A DNA stretch of 64,000 nucleotides from a beta proteobacterium AAP51 (GTDB lineage Bacteria; Pseudomonadota; Gammaproteobacteria; Burkholderiales; Burkholderiaceae_C), in the NCBI GenBank assembly GCA_001295905.1, contig LJHT01000027.1:1-64000 (forward strand). Reading direction: 5' to 3'. Shown in pieces: positions 1 to 7,885 of the stretch. The position numbers and the translations under genes are program-made. The number at the start of each line of letters is the position of its first letter. The first letter of the stretch is position 1. The notes beneath the pieces are model-generated. The model saw nothing but the letters and a program-made list of their open reading frames with translations, was not told where the DNA came from and did not search any database.

Positions 1-174
1 AGGCTTGGCAGGGGCGGCGGGCGTTCCGGCGGGCGGCGTTCCGGTGGTGGCACAACCGGCCAGCAGGGCGGCCACCGCGGCCAGCGCGACGGGCTTGGTC
101 AGGTGGCGTGACGGCGCGGCGGCAGCTGCAGGCGCTGAGAAACGGCGGAACAGGGGCTGGGTGGGTTGGCTCAT
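1..174 (-). CDS. Lipoprotein, N-terminal part only (runs off window)
   Basis: The reverse strand encodes 58 residues from an ATG at 174-172, reading on past position 1, so only the N-terminus is visible. It shows a basic start, a hydrophobic stretch and a lipobox (LLAGC, Cys near residue 41), then a Thr/Pro/Ala-rich linker. This indicates a lipoprotein anchored in the envelope. The n-region before the hydrophobic core is long, about 28 residues. The functional domain lies outside the window, so no activity can be assigned. The upstream region carries a perfect inverted repeat at 313-328. Confidence 0.6.
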   Translation of the reverse strand, partial: MSQPTQPLFRRFSAPAAAAAPSRHLTKPVALAAVAALLAGCATTGTPPAGTPAAPAKP

Positions 175-312
175 GGAGGCGGCTCGTGGGGCGGCAATCG
201 GCACGGCGATCGGCACAGCGGTGGTGAAGCCCCGCACCCTAGCGCAAACCGGACCGATGCTGGGTTCTGTGCGACGGATTGCCGCCACAGTGGCCCGAAA
301 GAGCCCCGCAGC

Positions 313-328
313 CTAGGGTTCACCCTAG
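313..328. promoter_or_regulatory. Perfect inverted repeat CTAGGGT-TC-ACCCTAG
   Basis: Two 7-bp arms (313-319 and 322-328) are separated by TC. The repeat sits between the mpl stop and the divergent lipoprotein start, about 140 bp upstream of that start. It could be a dimeric regulator site or a small hairpin at the 3' end of mpl. A half-site-like CTAGGGTTAACC occurs on the minus strand at 17164-17175. No T-run follows, so an intrinsic terminator is unlikely. Confidence 0.35.
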
Positions 329-1714
329 CTACCTGGCGGCCAGCGCCGCCAGCAACTTGTCGTGGATGCTGCCGAAGCCGCCGTTGCTCATGCACAGCAC
401 GTGGTCGCCAGGGGCGGCGGCCTTCACGATGGCGGCCACCAGGGCGTCGATGCTGTCCTTCACCACCGCGTTGGTGCCCAGCGGCGCCAAGGCCTCGGCC
501 GCGCTCCAGCCGTAGGCGCCTTGCAGGCAGAAGCTGAGGTCGGCTTCTTCCAGCGCCCAGGGCAGTTGCGCCTTCATCGCGCCCAGCTTCATCGTGTTGG
601 AGCGTGGCTCGAAGACCGCCAGGATGCGCGCGCCGTGGCCCACCTTGCGGCGAAGGCCGTCCACGGTGGTGCGCATGGCGGTGGGGTGGTGGGCGAAGTC
701 GTCGTAGACCTTCACGCCTGATGCTTCACCGCGCAATTCCAGCCGGCGGCGCACGTTCTGGAAGCTGGCCAGCGCCGCGCAGGCGACCTCCGGCGCCACG
801 CCCACGTGCTCGGCCGCGCCGACGGCGGCCAGCGCGTTCATCTGGTTGTGCTCGCCCAGCAGGGCCCATTCCACGCGGCCCAGCTTCAGGCTGCCGCGGA
901 GCACGTCGAAGCTCTGCGGCTCGCCACGCGCGCACAGGCCGCCCGGCTCTTCGCGCTTGGTGCCGAAACGCTGCACTTCGCTCCAGCAGCCGCGCGCCAG
1001 CACGCGCTGCAGCGATTCTTCGCGCGCGTTCACCACCAGCCGCCCGCTGGCCGGCACCGTGCGCACGAGGTGGTGGAACTGCGTCTCGATGGCCGCCAGG
1101 TCGGGGAAGATGTCGGCGTGGTCGTGTTCCAGGTTGTTCAGGATGGCGGTGCGCGGCCGGTAGTGCACGAACTTGCTGCGTTTGTCGAAGAGCGCGGTGT
1201 CGTACTCGTCGGCTTCGATGACGAAGGTGTGGCCCACGCGGCCCGCAGGGGTCGCCTCGACACGACCCAAACGCGCCGAGACCCCGAAATTCAGCGGCAC
1301 CCCGCCCACCAGGAAACCCGGCTGCAGCCCGGCGTGCTCGAGGATCCACGCCAGCATCGAGGTGGTGGTGGTCTTGCCGTGCGTGCCGGCCACCGCCAGC
1401 ACATGCCGGCCTTGCAGCACGTTTTCCGCCAGCCATTGCGGCCCGCTGGTGTAGCGAGCGCCGGCATCCAGGATGGCTTCCATCAGCGGGTTGCCGCGCG
1501 AGACCACGTTGCCGATGACGAAGACGTCGGGTTTCAGCGCGAGTTGCTCAGCGCCGAAGCCTTCGATGAGATCGATGCCCAGGGCCCGCAGCTGGTCGCT
1601 CATGGGCGGGTAGACGCCGGCGTCGCAGCCGGTCACGCGGTGGCCGGCTTCGCGGGCCAGCGCTGCCAGTCCCCCCATGAAGGTGCCGCAGATGCCTAGG
1701 ATGTGAAGATGCAT
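329..1714 (-). CDS. mpl: UDP-N-acetylmuramate:L-alanyl-gamma-D-glutamyl-meso-diaminopimelate ligase (Mpl)
   Basis: A 461-residue Mur-ligase family enzyme that re-attaches recycled murein tripeptide to UDP-MurNAc in the cytoplasm. It opens with the family's typical HILGICGTFMGGLA segment, a Rossmann-like MurC N-domain. The ATP P-loop GTHGKTTTT is at residues 110-118, and the C-terminal ligase domain holds the DDFAHHPTA stretch. Length agrees with E. coli Mpl (about 457). The start at 1714 is preferred over the ATG at 1723 because the latter overlaps a TAGAAT hexamer (1727-1722) that ends 7 nt before 1714 and looks like the -10 box of a leaderless transcript. The gene stands alone and diverges from the DUF6644-type gene. 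Confidence 0.95.
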   Translation of the reverse strand: MHLHILGICGTFMGGLAALAREAGHRVTGCDAGVYPPMSDQLRALGIDLIEGFGAEQLALKPDVFVIGNVVSRGNPLMEAILDAGARYTSGPQWLAENVLQGRHVLAVAGTHGKTTTTSMLAWILEHAGLQPGFLVGGVPLNFGVSARLGRVEATPAGRVGHTFVIEADEYDTALFDKRSKFVHYRPRTAILNNLEHDHADIFPDLAAIETQFHHLVRTVPASGRLVVNAREESLQRVLARGCWSEVQRFGTKREEPGGLCARGEPQSFDVLRGSLKLGRVEWALLGEHNQMNALAAVGAAEHVGVAPEVACAALASFQNVRRRLELRGEASGVKVYDDFAHHPTAMRTTVDGLRRKVGHGARILAVFEPRSNTMKLGAMKAQLPWALEEADLSFCLQGAYGWSAAEALAPLGTNAVVKDSIDALVAAIVKAAAPGDHVLCMSNGGFGSIHDKLLAALAAR

Positions 1715-1721
1715 GCCGGTC

Positions 1722-1727
1722 ATTCTA
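1722..1727 (-). promoter_or_regulatory. Candidate -10 box of mpl (TAGAAT), leaderless geometry
   Basis: On the minus strand TAGAAT is followed by 7 nt and then the mpl ATG, which would place the transcription start at or beside the start codon. No Shine-Dalgarno sequence precedes the ATG. The -35 element is not obvious. The arrangement recurs at several other genes in the window. Confidence 0.5.
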
Positions 1728-1752
1728 GGTTTCGCCCCACGCCCCACCACTG

Positions 1753-2193
1753 ATGAACTTCCCCCCTTTCGATGGCCTGCCGGCCCTGGCCAGCCACCCC
1801 TGGGCCTACCCGGCGCTGGAGGTGGTGCACACCGTGGGCATTGCGCTGCTGCTGGGCAGTCTGGTGCTGGTGGAACTGCGCGTGTGGGGCGCCGGGGCCG
1901 AGCTGTCGCTGCAGGCGTTGGCGCGCCTGGCGCTGCCCGTGACGGTGGCCGGCTTCGCGCTGGTGGTGCTGAGCGGCCTGCTGCTCTTCGCGGCCCAGCC
2001 CAACGAGATGCTGGCCAACCGCACCTTCCTGCTGAAGCTGGGCCTGGTGTCGCTGGCGGGGCTGAATGCCGCGTTTTTCCATGCGCGCGGCAGCCTGGCG
2101 CTGAACGACGGCCTGGCACGGGCGCAGACCGTGTTGTCGCTGGGGTTGTGGCTGGCCGCCATCATCTGCGGCCGGTTCATCGCCTACACCTGA
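1753..2193 (+). CDS. Four-helix membrane protein, DUF6644/DUF2214-like
   Basis: A 146-residue integral membrane protein with about four hydrophobic segments (near residues 20-42, 55-75, 88-105 and 122-142) and a HTVG motif in the first helix. It resembles small DUF6644/DUF2214-type inner-membrane proteins of unknown function. That assignment rests on general resemblance, not a search. The next gene, an exported DUF6152-like protein, follows after 18 bp. Such pairs are usually co-transcribed, so the two probably act together at the cytoplasmic membrane and periplasm. No catalytic motif is evident. Confidence 0.75.
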   Translation: MNFPPFDGLPALASHPWAYPALEVVHTVGIALLLGSLVLVELRVWGAGAELSLQALARLALPVTVAGFALVVLSGLLLFAAQPNEMLANRTFLLKLGLVSLAGLNAAFFHARGSLALNDGLARAQTVLSLGLWLAAIICGRFIAYT

Positions 2194-2211
2194 ACCCGAG
2201 GAGCACACCGC

Positions 2212-2688
2212 ATGCAACGCCGCCACTTCATAGCCGCCGCCAGCGCCGGCACCGCCGCCCTGGCCCTGCCCGCCTGGGCCCACCATGGCTGGAGCAGCTT
2301 CGACCAGAACCGCCCCATCTACCTGGAAGGCACGGCCAGCAAGGTGCGCTGGGCCAACCCGCACGCCGAGCTGGAACTTGAACTGCCGGCCGACCTGAAG
2401 CTGCCCGCCGACCTGGCCACGCGCAGCCTGCCAGCCCAGAGCGCGCGTGTCGACGGCCCCGCGCTGCTGAAAGCCGCGCAGCTGCCCACGCGCAAAGACC
2501 CGCGCTGGCAGATCGAACTGGCCCCGCTGACACGCATGAACGCCTGGGCCGTGCCCGAGATCAAGAACGGCGACCGGGTGGCGCTGCTGGGTTTCACCTT
2601 CGCCGAAGAGAAGGGCGAACCCATCCTGCGTGCCGAGTTCGTGTTCGTCGGCGGCAAGGCCTACGGGTTGCGTTCCTCACCTGCCTGA
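2212..2688 (+). CDS. Exported DUF6152-like protein
   Basis: A 158-residue protein with an N-terminal export signal. It starts MQRRHFIAA, an RR pair resembling a Tat motif, followed by an Ala-rich hydrophobic core and an AWA cleavage site near residue 23. The mature protein begins HHGWSSFD, a sequence characteristic of the DUF6152 family, and looks like a compact periplasmic beta-rich domain. Function is unknown. A good RBS (GAGGAG) precedes the ATG. It forms a two-gene unit with the membrane protein upstream. The paired His residues at the mature N-terminus could bind metal, but this is conjecture. Confidence 0.75.
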   Translation: MQRRHFIAAASAGTAALALPAWAHHGWSSFDQNRPIYLEGTASKVRWANPHAELELELPADLKLPADLATRSLPAQSARVDGPALLKAAQLPTRKDPRWQIELAPLTRMNAWAVPEIKNGDRVALLGFTFAEEKGEPILRAEFVFVGGKAYGLRSSPA

Positions 2689-2709
2689 TTTGTCCGCCTG
2701 AACGACCGC

Positions 2710-3627
2710 TCAACGCTGCCACCAGCGGCGCAGCGCACGGGCCAGGGCTGACAGCAGCTCACCGGCTGCGCCTTGCAGCCAGTCGGCCAACGGGTCTTGG
2801 CGTTCCTGAGAGGGCAGGGGGCCGCCGTGGCGGCGCGCATCGGCCTCGGCCTGCATCTCGCGGGCCCGGCTGCGTTGCCGGTCCAGTGCAGGTTGCTGAC
2901 GCGCCAGGCGTTCCTGCACCACGTGTGCCGCCGGGCGCTGCGCATGCGCGGCCAGGGCCGGGCCGAGGGCGCTGACCTGCCGGTGCGCCTCGGCGAGCCC
3001 GGGCGCGGTGAGCGTGGCGCCACAGCTGGTGCAGGCCCAGCCGCCGTCGGCCGGCTGCGCCGCGCCGCAGGCCGCGCAAGACAAGGAGCCGGCCTCGCCG
3101 CGCTTCCGGTGCACCGCGTGCTGCCGCGTGGCGCCTTCGGGGTCGAGCGCCAGCGCCAGGAGCGCCACGTCCACCACCGCGGGCACCGAGCCGCACCATG
3201 AACACACGGTGTCGTTCTGATGGATGCCGCCGCCGCAGTTCACGCAATGCAGGGCACCGTCGCGCTGCAGCGCGCGGTGGCGGTCGGCGGAACTCATCGG
3301 CCGCACCAGGCCCTTCTGCTGCAGGAACTGGCCGAAGCTCTGCCAGGCGCCGTGGCGCTGCGCACATTCCAGCTGCAGGGAACTGCCGAAGCGCGAGGGG
3401 TTGTGCACCGTGCGCAGCGCGCCGCCGCAACGCATGCAGCCTAGCGTGGGCTTCAGTGCGGTGTGGGGCAGGGCCTGGGCTTCGGCCATCTCGCCCACCA
3501 GGGCCAGCAGCGAGGGCCCGGCGAGGTGGGCGCCCTCGATGCTGTCGAACCACACCAGGTGGCAGGGAGCGCACAGGTCCAGCTCCAGCGCGCGCCCGTA
3601 GTGCCCCTGCATCGCCAGCACCTTCAC
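2710..3627 (-). CDS. Multi-zinc-ribbon protein of unknown function (start uncertain)
   Basis: From the GTG at 3627 the protein has 305 residues and several CxxC knuckles: C-A-P-C near residue 19, CMRCG near 64, CVNCG and CSWCG near 128-145, CAACG and CTSCG near 184-200. The C-terminus is charged and ends in RRWWQR, which may be a membrane-proximal helix. The frame stays open upstream and encodes another CxxCG (CRNCG, 3648-3634) that would complete the first ribbon, but no ATG, GTG or TTG lies there, only CTG codons at 3660 and 3678. The true start may therefore be CTG, overlapping the hemL stop. It lies directly downstream of hemL on the same strand. No enzymatic domain is recognised. Confidence 0.65.
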   Translation of the reverse strand: MKVLAMQGHYGRALELDLCAPCHLVWFDSIEGAHLAGPSLLALVGEMAEAQALPHTALKPTLGCMRCGGALRTVHNPSRFGSSLQLECAQRHGAWQSFGQFLQQKGLVRPMSSADRHRALQRDGALHCVNCGGGIHQNDTVCSWCGSVPAVVDVALLALALDPEGATRQHAVHRKRGEAGSLSCAACGAAQPADGGWACTSCGATLTAPGLAEAHRQVSALGPALAAHAQRPAAHVVQERLARQQPALDRQRSRAREMQAEADARRHGGPLPSQERQDPLADWLQGAAGELLSALARALRRWWQR

Positions 3628-3674
3628 GGGCTGGCCGCAGTTGCGGCAGGCCGGGGCCAGACCGGCGGCCGTGT

Positions 3675-4973
3675 TCAGCCTTTCAGGGCAGTCAGCGCCT
3701 CGCGCGCCGCCTGCAGGGTGTGGTCGATGTCGGCCTGGGTGTGGGCCGCGCTCACGAAACCGGCTTCGTACAGCGCCGGCGCCAGGTACACGCCACGCTG
3801 CAGCATGCCGTGGAAGAAGCGGTTGAAGCGCTCCTTGTCGGTGGCCATCACGGTGGCGTAGTTCTGCGGCAGTTCCTGCTCGAAGAAGAAGCCGAACATG
3901 CCGCCCAGGCTGTCGCCCACCATCGGCACGCCCACGTCTTTCGCCACTGCCTCAAGCCCGCGCACCAGCGCGGTGGTGCGGGCGCCCAGGGCCTCGTAGA
4001 AGCCGGGCTTGGTGATCTCTTTCAGCGTCGCAAGGCCGCAGGCCGTGGCCACCGGGTTGCCGCTCAGCGTGCCGGCCTGGTAGACCGGGCCCAGGGGCGC
4101 CAGCTGGCTCATCACGTCTTTGCTGGCGCCGAAAGCCGCCAGCGGCATGCCACCGCCGATGACCTTGCCGAACACGAAGACGTCGGCCTTGAAGCCTGGA
4201 ATCCATTGCTGGAAAAGGCTGTGCGCGCCGCCCAGGGCCACGCGGAAGCCCGACATCACCTCGTCGAACACCAGCATCGCGCCGTGCTGCGTACACAGCT
4301 GGCGCAGCCGCGTCATGAAGGGGATGCTGGCGCGAACGAAGTTCATGTTGCCGGCGATGGGTTCGATCATCACGCAGGCCAGTTCGCGGCCGTGCTCGGC
4401 GAAGGCAGCTTCCAGCGCCGGGATGTCGTTGTAGGGCAGCACCAGCGTGTGCTTGACCACGTCGTCGGGCACGCCCGCGCTGGTGGGGAAGCCGAAGGTC
4501 GCCAGACCCGAGCCGGCCTTCACCAGCAGCGGGTCGGCATGGCCGTGGTAGCAGCCCTCAAACTTGATGAACTTGGCGCGGCCCGTGGCGCCGCGCGCCA
4601 GACGCAGCGCACTCATGCCGGCTTCGGTGCCGCTGCTGACCAGGCGCACCATCTCGCAGCCGGGCACCAGCGCGATGATGGCTTCGGCCAGTTCGATCTC
4701 GCGTTCGGTGGGCGCGCCGAAGCTGAAGCCATCGAGCAGCGCCTTCTGCACCGCGTCTACCACCGCCGGGTGGCCGTGGCCCAGGATCATGGGGCCCCAG
4801 CTGCCGATGTAGTCGACGTACTTCTGGCCTTCGGCATCGAAGATGTAGGCGCCCTGGCCACGCTGGATGAAACGCGGCGTGCCGCCCACCGCGCGGAAGG
4901 CGCGCACCGGCGAGTTCACGCCACCAGGAATGACGCGCTGCGCGCGGGCAAAGAGTTCTTCGTTCGTGGCCAT
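3675..4973 (-). CDS. hemL: Glutamate-1-semialdehyde 2,1-aminomutase
   Basis: A 432-residue class-III aminotransferase-fold enzyme that converts glutamate-1-semialdehyde to 5-aminolevulinate, the C5 entry to tetrapyrrole synthesis. It shows the family start (residues 4-30, including PGGVNSPVR), SSGTEA near 113-118 for PLP phosphate binding, FDEV near 236-239, and the PLP Schiff-base lysine K270 in FGKVIGGG. Length is standard. The ThiD-like gene lies immediately upstream (11-bp gap), so both are probably one transcript. Heme demand links it loosely to the ctaA/ctaB heme genes elsewhere in the window. Confidence 0.97.
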   Translation of the reverse strand: MATNEELFARAQRVIPGGVNSPVRAFRAVGGTPRFIQRGQGAYIFDAEGQKYVDYIGSWGPMILGHGHPAVVDAVQKALLDGFSFGAPTEREIELAEAIIALVPGCEMVRLVSSGTEAGMSALRLARGATGRAKFIKFEGCYHGHADPLLVKAGSGLATFGFPTSAGVPDDVVKHTLVLPYNDIPALEAAFAEHGRELACVMIEPIAGNMNFVRASIPFMTRLRQLCTQHGAMLVFDEVMSGFRVALGGAHSLFQQWIPGFKADVFVFGKVIGGGMPLAAFGASKDVMSQLAPLGPVYQAGTLSGNPVATACGLATLKEITKPGFYEALGARTTALVRGLEAVAKDVGVPMVGDSLGGMFGFFFEQELPQNYATVMATDKERFNRFFHGMLQRGVYLAPALYEAGFVSAAHTQADIDHTLQAAREALTALKG

Positions 4974-4984
4974 GGGGGACTGCT

Positions 4985-5992
4985 TCAGTGAACTCGCCGG
5001 GGAGAGTTTTTGCTTTGGGGATCTTCGGGTTCGGTCTCGGGCATGTCGCCTTCAGGGCCTTCGCCTTCTTCCGGCGGCGGCAGTGCCCAGAAGAAGCGGT
5101 CGGGCACCACATGGCCCATGCCGGGGCGGAAACCGGCGTCCAGGCTCTGGTCGAGGAAGCTCAGCGCTTCACCCACGGCCGGCTGCAGTTCGCTGCCGGC
5201 GGCCAGCAGCGCGGCCAGCGCGGCGGCCAGCGTGTCGCCGGCACCCATGAAGCTGGTGTCGAAGCGCTCGAACTTCTCGCCCGTGATGGCGCCCTGCGGG
5301 CTGGCGAGCACGTTGTCGATGTACTGCTCGGGCGGGGGGGCGGCGCTGCCGCGTTCGCCCTTGTCGGCGCGCAGGCTGCTCTTGCCCGCCTTGGGCGCCA
5401 GCATGATGCCGGTGACCAGCACATAACGCGTGCCATGTTCGCCCGCGGCCACGGCCAGTTCGCGCGCCGAGGGCGGGCGCTCGCTGTCCCACTCGGGCAG
5501 CAGGAAGTCTTGCAGCGTCTTGTGGCTGCCCACCAGCACCTCGGTGGCCGGCAATATCAATTCGCGGAAGGCGTCGAGGTAGGGCTGCAGCGCGTCTTCT
5601 TCCATCCAGCTGAGGTTGGGCAGGTAGCTCACCAGCGGAATCTCGGTGTAGTCGCTCAGCACCTCGGCCACGGCGCTGACGTTGTCGGCATTGCCCAGGA
5701 AGCCCACCTTCCAGCCGGCCAGCGTCACGTCTTCAAGGATGGTGCGCGCCTGCTCGGCCACGGCATCGGCGTCGATCTCGTGCTGGTCGAAGGTATCGGC
5801 GGTGTCGCGCATCACGATGCTGGTCACCACGGGCAAGGCATGCGCGCCCATGGCCGCGATGGTGGCCACGTCGCCGGCCATGCCGCCGGCGCCGCTGGGG
5901 TCGCTGGCGTTGAAGCACATCACGCAGGCGGGTGGCGGCGGTTCGGTGTGGGGGTCTTCGAGGGCCGGGGCCGTGGTGGTGTCGGGGGTCAT
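4985..5992 (-). CDS. thiD: ThiD-like hydroxymethylpyrimidine/phosphomethylpyrimidine kinase homologue
   Basis: A 335-residue ribokinase-superfamily protein. The start MTPDTTT at 5992 is chosen because conserved sequence begins just after it. The N-terminal substrate/nucleotide region reads [10 protein letters not shown] (28-37), close to the AGSDPSGGAG of ThiD, and SHKTL lies near 156. The C-terminal anion-hole motif is GAGDT (250-254) with Asp 253, where canonical ThiD carries a Cys (GTGCT). The catalytic loop therefore looks more like pyridoxal kinase/PfkB enzymes. HMP(-P) phosphorylation in thiamine synthesis is the family-based expectation, but another small-molecule substrate is possible. 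The C-terminal tail is acidic, rich in Pro and Glu. Probably transcribed with hemL and divergently from rubredoxin. Confidence 0.7.
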   Translation of the reverse strand: MTPDTTTAPALEDPHTEPPPPACVMCFNASDPSGAGGMAGDVATIAAMGAHALPVVTSIVMRDTADTFDQHEIDADAVAEQARTILEDVTLAGWKVGFLGNADNVSAVAEVLSDYTEIPLVSYLPNLSWMEEDALQPYLDAFRELILPATEVLVGSHKTLQDFLLPEWDSERPPSARELAVAAGEHGTRYVLVTGIMLAPKAGKSSLRADKGERGSAAPPPEQYIDNVLASPQGAITGEKFERFDTSFMGAGDTLAAALAALLAAGSELQPAVGEALSFLDQSLDAGFRPGMGHVVPDRFFWALPPPEEGEGPEGDMPETEPEDPQSKNSPRRVH

Positions 5993-6124
5993 GGGCGGGT
6001 CGGCCTGAACGCGAACACGTCGCGGTTGGGGTGGGGTGGGGCTGCACGGGCCACACCTCCAGCAATGTCTGAAGAAGGCGTTGTAGACCCTCACAATTCC
6101 TCGAAAAACACGAGAAATGCGTGG

Positions 6125-6146
6125 CTACAATCCCGGTCCATTGTAG
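6125..6146. promoter_or_regulatory. Facing -10-like boxes in a CTACAAT-N8-ATTGTAG inverted repeat
   Basis: The intergenic region between the ThiD-like gene and rubredoxin holds a perfect 7-bp inverted repeat (6125-6131 and 6140-6146). Each arm contains TACAAT, one reading towards rubredoxin (6126-6131) and one towards the ThiD-like gene (6145-6140). Two face-to-face promoters, or an operator overlapping a promoter, would both fit. The ThiD-like gene would then have a leader of about 140 nt. No TPP riboswitch core was found in that leader. Confidence 0.4.
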
Positions 6147-6164
6147 TGAGGTGACAGTCTGACC

Positions 6165-6338
6165 GTGAGCGAACCCCGTACCTGGATGTGCCTGATCTGC
6201 GGCTGGATCTACAGTGAGGCCGATGGCGATCCGGAGCATGGCATTGCACCCGGCACCGCGTGGGCCGATGTTTCCATGAATTGGACCTGCCCCGAGTGCG
6301 GCGCGCGCAAGGAAGATTTCGAGATGGTCCAGATCTGA
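6165..6338 (+). CDS. Rubredoxin
   Basis: A 57-residue protein starting with GTG (SEPRTWMCLICG...). It carries two metal-binding pairs, CLIC (C9, C12) and CPEC (C42, C45), with the aromatic and Pro/Gly pattern of rubredoxin, which holds one Fe(SCys)4 centre and transfers single electrons in the cytoplasm. Length fits the family (50-60). A GAGGTGACAG stretch upstream is a possible though distant ribosome site. It immediately precedes pilG on the same strand. This rubredoxin-pilG adjacency is familiar from Burkholderiales, but the functional link to pili is unknown. Confidence 0.93.
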   Translation: MSEPRTWMCLICGWIYSEADGDPEHGIAPGTAWADVSMNWTCPECGARKEDFEMVQI

Positions 6339-6392
6339 CCGGACCGCACGAGCCGGGCTCGTGCAGCGGGCAGCCGAACGGGAGAAAAGCGC

Positions 6393-6800
6393 TTGGAAAT
6401 TCAGGGTCCTGAAACGGGCGCAGGCGGCGGTGCCAAGGTGCTGGTCATCGACGACAGCAACACCATCCGTCGCAGCGCAGAGATCTTTCTGCGCCAGGGT
6501 GGCCACGAGGTCGTGCTGGCCGAAGACGGCTTCGATGCCCTGGCCAAGGTCAACGACCACCTGCCGGAACTCATCTTCTGCGACATCCTGATGCCGCGGC
6601 TGGACGGCTATCAAACCTGCGCCATCATCAAGCGCAACCCCAAGTTCACGCACGTGCCGGTCATCATGCTGTCCAGCAAGGATGGCCTCTTCGACAAGGC
6701 GCGCGGCCGCATGGTGGGCTCGGAGGACTACCTCACCAAGCCTTTCACCAAGGAACAACTGCTGCGCGCTGTCGACGAACACCGGCGCGCGCCGGCCTGA
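6393..6800 (+). CDS. pilG: PilG, CheY-like response regulator of type IV pili
   Basis: A 135-residue single-domain receiver. Acid-pocket residues are D20/D21 (VIDDSN), the phospho-acceptor is D64 (FCDILMPRLDG) and the conserved lysine is K116 (LTKPF). There is no output domain, so it acts by phosphorylation-dependent protein binding, in known systems promoting pilus extension. The start codon is TTG at 6393, supported by the GGGAGAAAA ribosome site just upstream. A Gly-rich lead-in (GAGGGAK) precedes the domain. It heads the pilGHIJ-chpA block. Confidence 0.93.
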   Translation: MEIQGPETGAGGGAKVLVIDDSNTIRRSAEIFLRQGGHEVVLAEDGFDALAKVNDHLPELIFCDILMPRLDGYQTCAIIKRNPKFTHVPVIMLSSKDGLFDKARGRMVGSEDYLTKPFTKEQLLRAVDEHRRAPA

Positions 6801-6837
6801 AGCCCGGCGCTACGCCCGCAAGCCAAGGAAGCCCCCG

Positions 6838-7203
6838 ATGCCGATCCAGAAGATCCTCGTCGTCGACGACTCGAAGACCGAACTGCACCACCTGTCCGAA
6901 CTGCTGGGCAAGCGCGGTTATGCCGTGCGCACCGCCGAAAATGGCGAGGAAGCCCTGCGCCGCCTGGACGAAGAAAAGCCCGACCTCATCCTGATGGACG
7001 TGGTGATGCCCGGCCAGAACGGCTTCCAGCTCACCCGCGCCATCACGCGCGACCCGCGCTTTTCCGACGTGCCGGTGATCATGTGCACCAGCAAGAACCA
7101 GGAAACCGACAAGGTCTGGGGCATGCGCCAGGGTGCGCGCGACTACATCGTCAAGCCCGTGAACGGCGACGAGCTGTTCGCCAAGATCAAGGCCTTCGAC
7201 TGA
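6838..7203 (+). CDS. pilH: PilH, CheY-like response regulator
   Basis: A 121-residue single-domain receiver starting MPIQKILVVDDSK. Acid pocket D10/D11, phospho-acceptor D54 (LMDVVMPGQNG) and conserved lysine K106 (IVKPV) are all present. In Pil-Chp systems PilH is the second CheY-like protein, needed for balanced pilus retraction and signal decay. A CAAGGAAG ribosome site precedes the ATG. It lies 37 bp after pilG and is surely in the same operon. Confidence 0.93.
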   Translation: MPIQKILVVDDSKTELHHLSELLGKRGYAVRTAENGEEALRRLDEEKPDLILMDVVMPGQNGFQLTRAITRDPRFSDVPVIMCTSKNQETDKVWGMRQGARDYIVKPVNGDELFAKIKAFD

Positions 7204-7230
7204 ATGCGCCGCTTCATCCCACAGCACTGA

Positions 7231-7761
7231 ATGGCCAAGCGCGAAGCTCTCCGCGAACTGCAAAGCCGGCTGGCCGAGCGGCTGCAGCAGGCGCGCACCG
7301 AGGTGCGCGCGGTGTCCTGGCTGGCCGTCGAGGTCCACGGCCTGGGTCTGCTGTTCCCGCTGCCCACCGCGGGCGAAATCTTTCCCGTGGGCACGCTGCT
7401 GCCGGTGCCGCACACGCAGCGCTGGTTCATGGGCGTGGCCAACCTGCGCGGTGGGCTGCACGGTGTGGTGGACCTGGCCGCCTTCCTGGGCCTGCGCCCG
7501 CCCATCGCCCGCGACGCGGTGCGTGAACAGGCCCGTCTGCTGGCGCTGAACGCGCGCACGGGTGCCAGCTGTGCGGTGCTCGTGGACCGCCTGGCTGGCC
7601 TGCGCAGTGCCGAGCAGATGCAGCCCGAGCCCGATGACGCCACCGCCGCGCGCCCCAACTTCGCCGCCACGCGCTGGCGCGACCCCGCCGGGCGCGTGTG
7701 GCAGGAAATCGACCTGGCCGCCCTGGCGCGCCACGACCAGTTCCTGGCGATCTCGGCATGA
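7231..7761 (+). CDS. pilI: PilI, CheW-like adaptor
   Basis: A 176-residue CheW-domain protein (domain about residues 25-170) expected to couple the PilJ receptor to the ChpA kinase. It has the typical CheW segment GVANLRGGLHGVVDLAAFLG around 69-88 and the VDRLAGLRSA segment near 118-127. An N-terminal amphipathic helix rich in Leu/Arg/Glu precedes the domain. The ribosome site is weak, but the gene lies 27 bp after pilH in the conserved pilGHIJ order. Confidence 0.9.
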   Translation: MAKREALRELQSRLAERLQQARTEVRAVSWLAVEVHGLGLLFPLPTAGEIFPVGTLLPVPHTQRWFMGVANLRGGLHGVVDLAAFLGLRPPIARDAVREQARLLALNARTGASCAVLVDRLAGLRSAEQMQPEPDDATAARPNFAATRWRDPAGRVWQEIDLAALARHDQFLAISA

Positions 7762-7885
7762 CCAAGCCCGCCGGGCCTGACACCAGCCGCATCGCACCCC
7801 GCCCGTTTTCCGGGCCAGTTTCAGGTTTTCCAGCGCCATGGCCGCCTTCGCGGCCCTCGCGCCCAGCAGCAAAGACGAGGACGAG

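Noticed and set aside
5..316. Plus-strand gene at the left edge
   Set aside because: The reverse strand encodes a clear lipoprotein start with lipobox, while the plus-strand frame shows only Ala/Gly-rich filler.
5993..6164. TPP riboswitch upstream of the ThiD-like gene
   Set aside because: The roughly 140-nt leader lacks the conserved CUGAGA and ACCUGA core elements on the minus strand.
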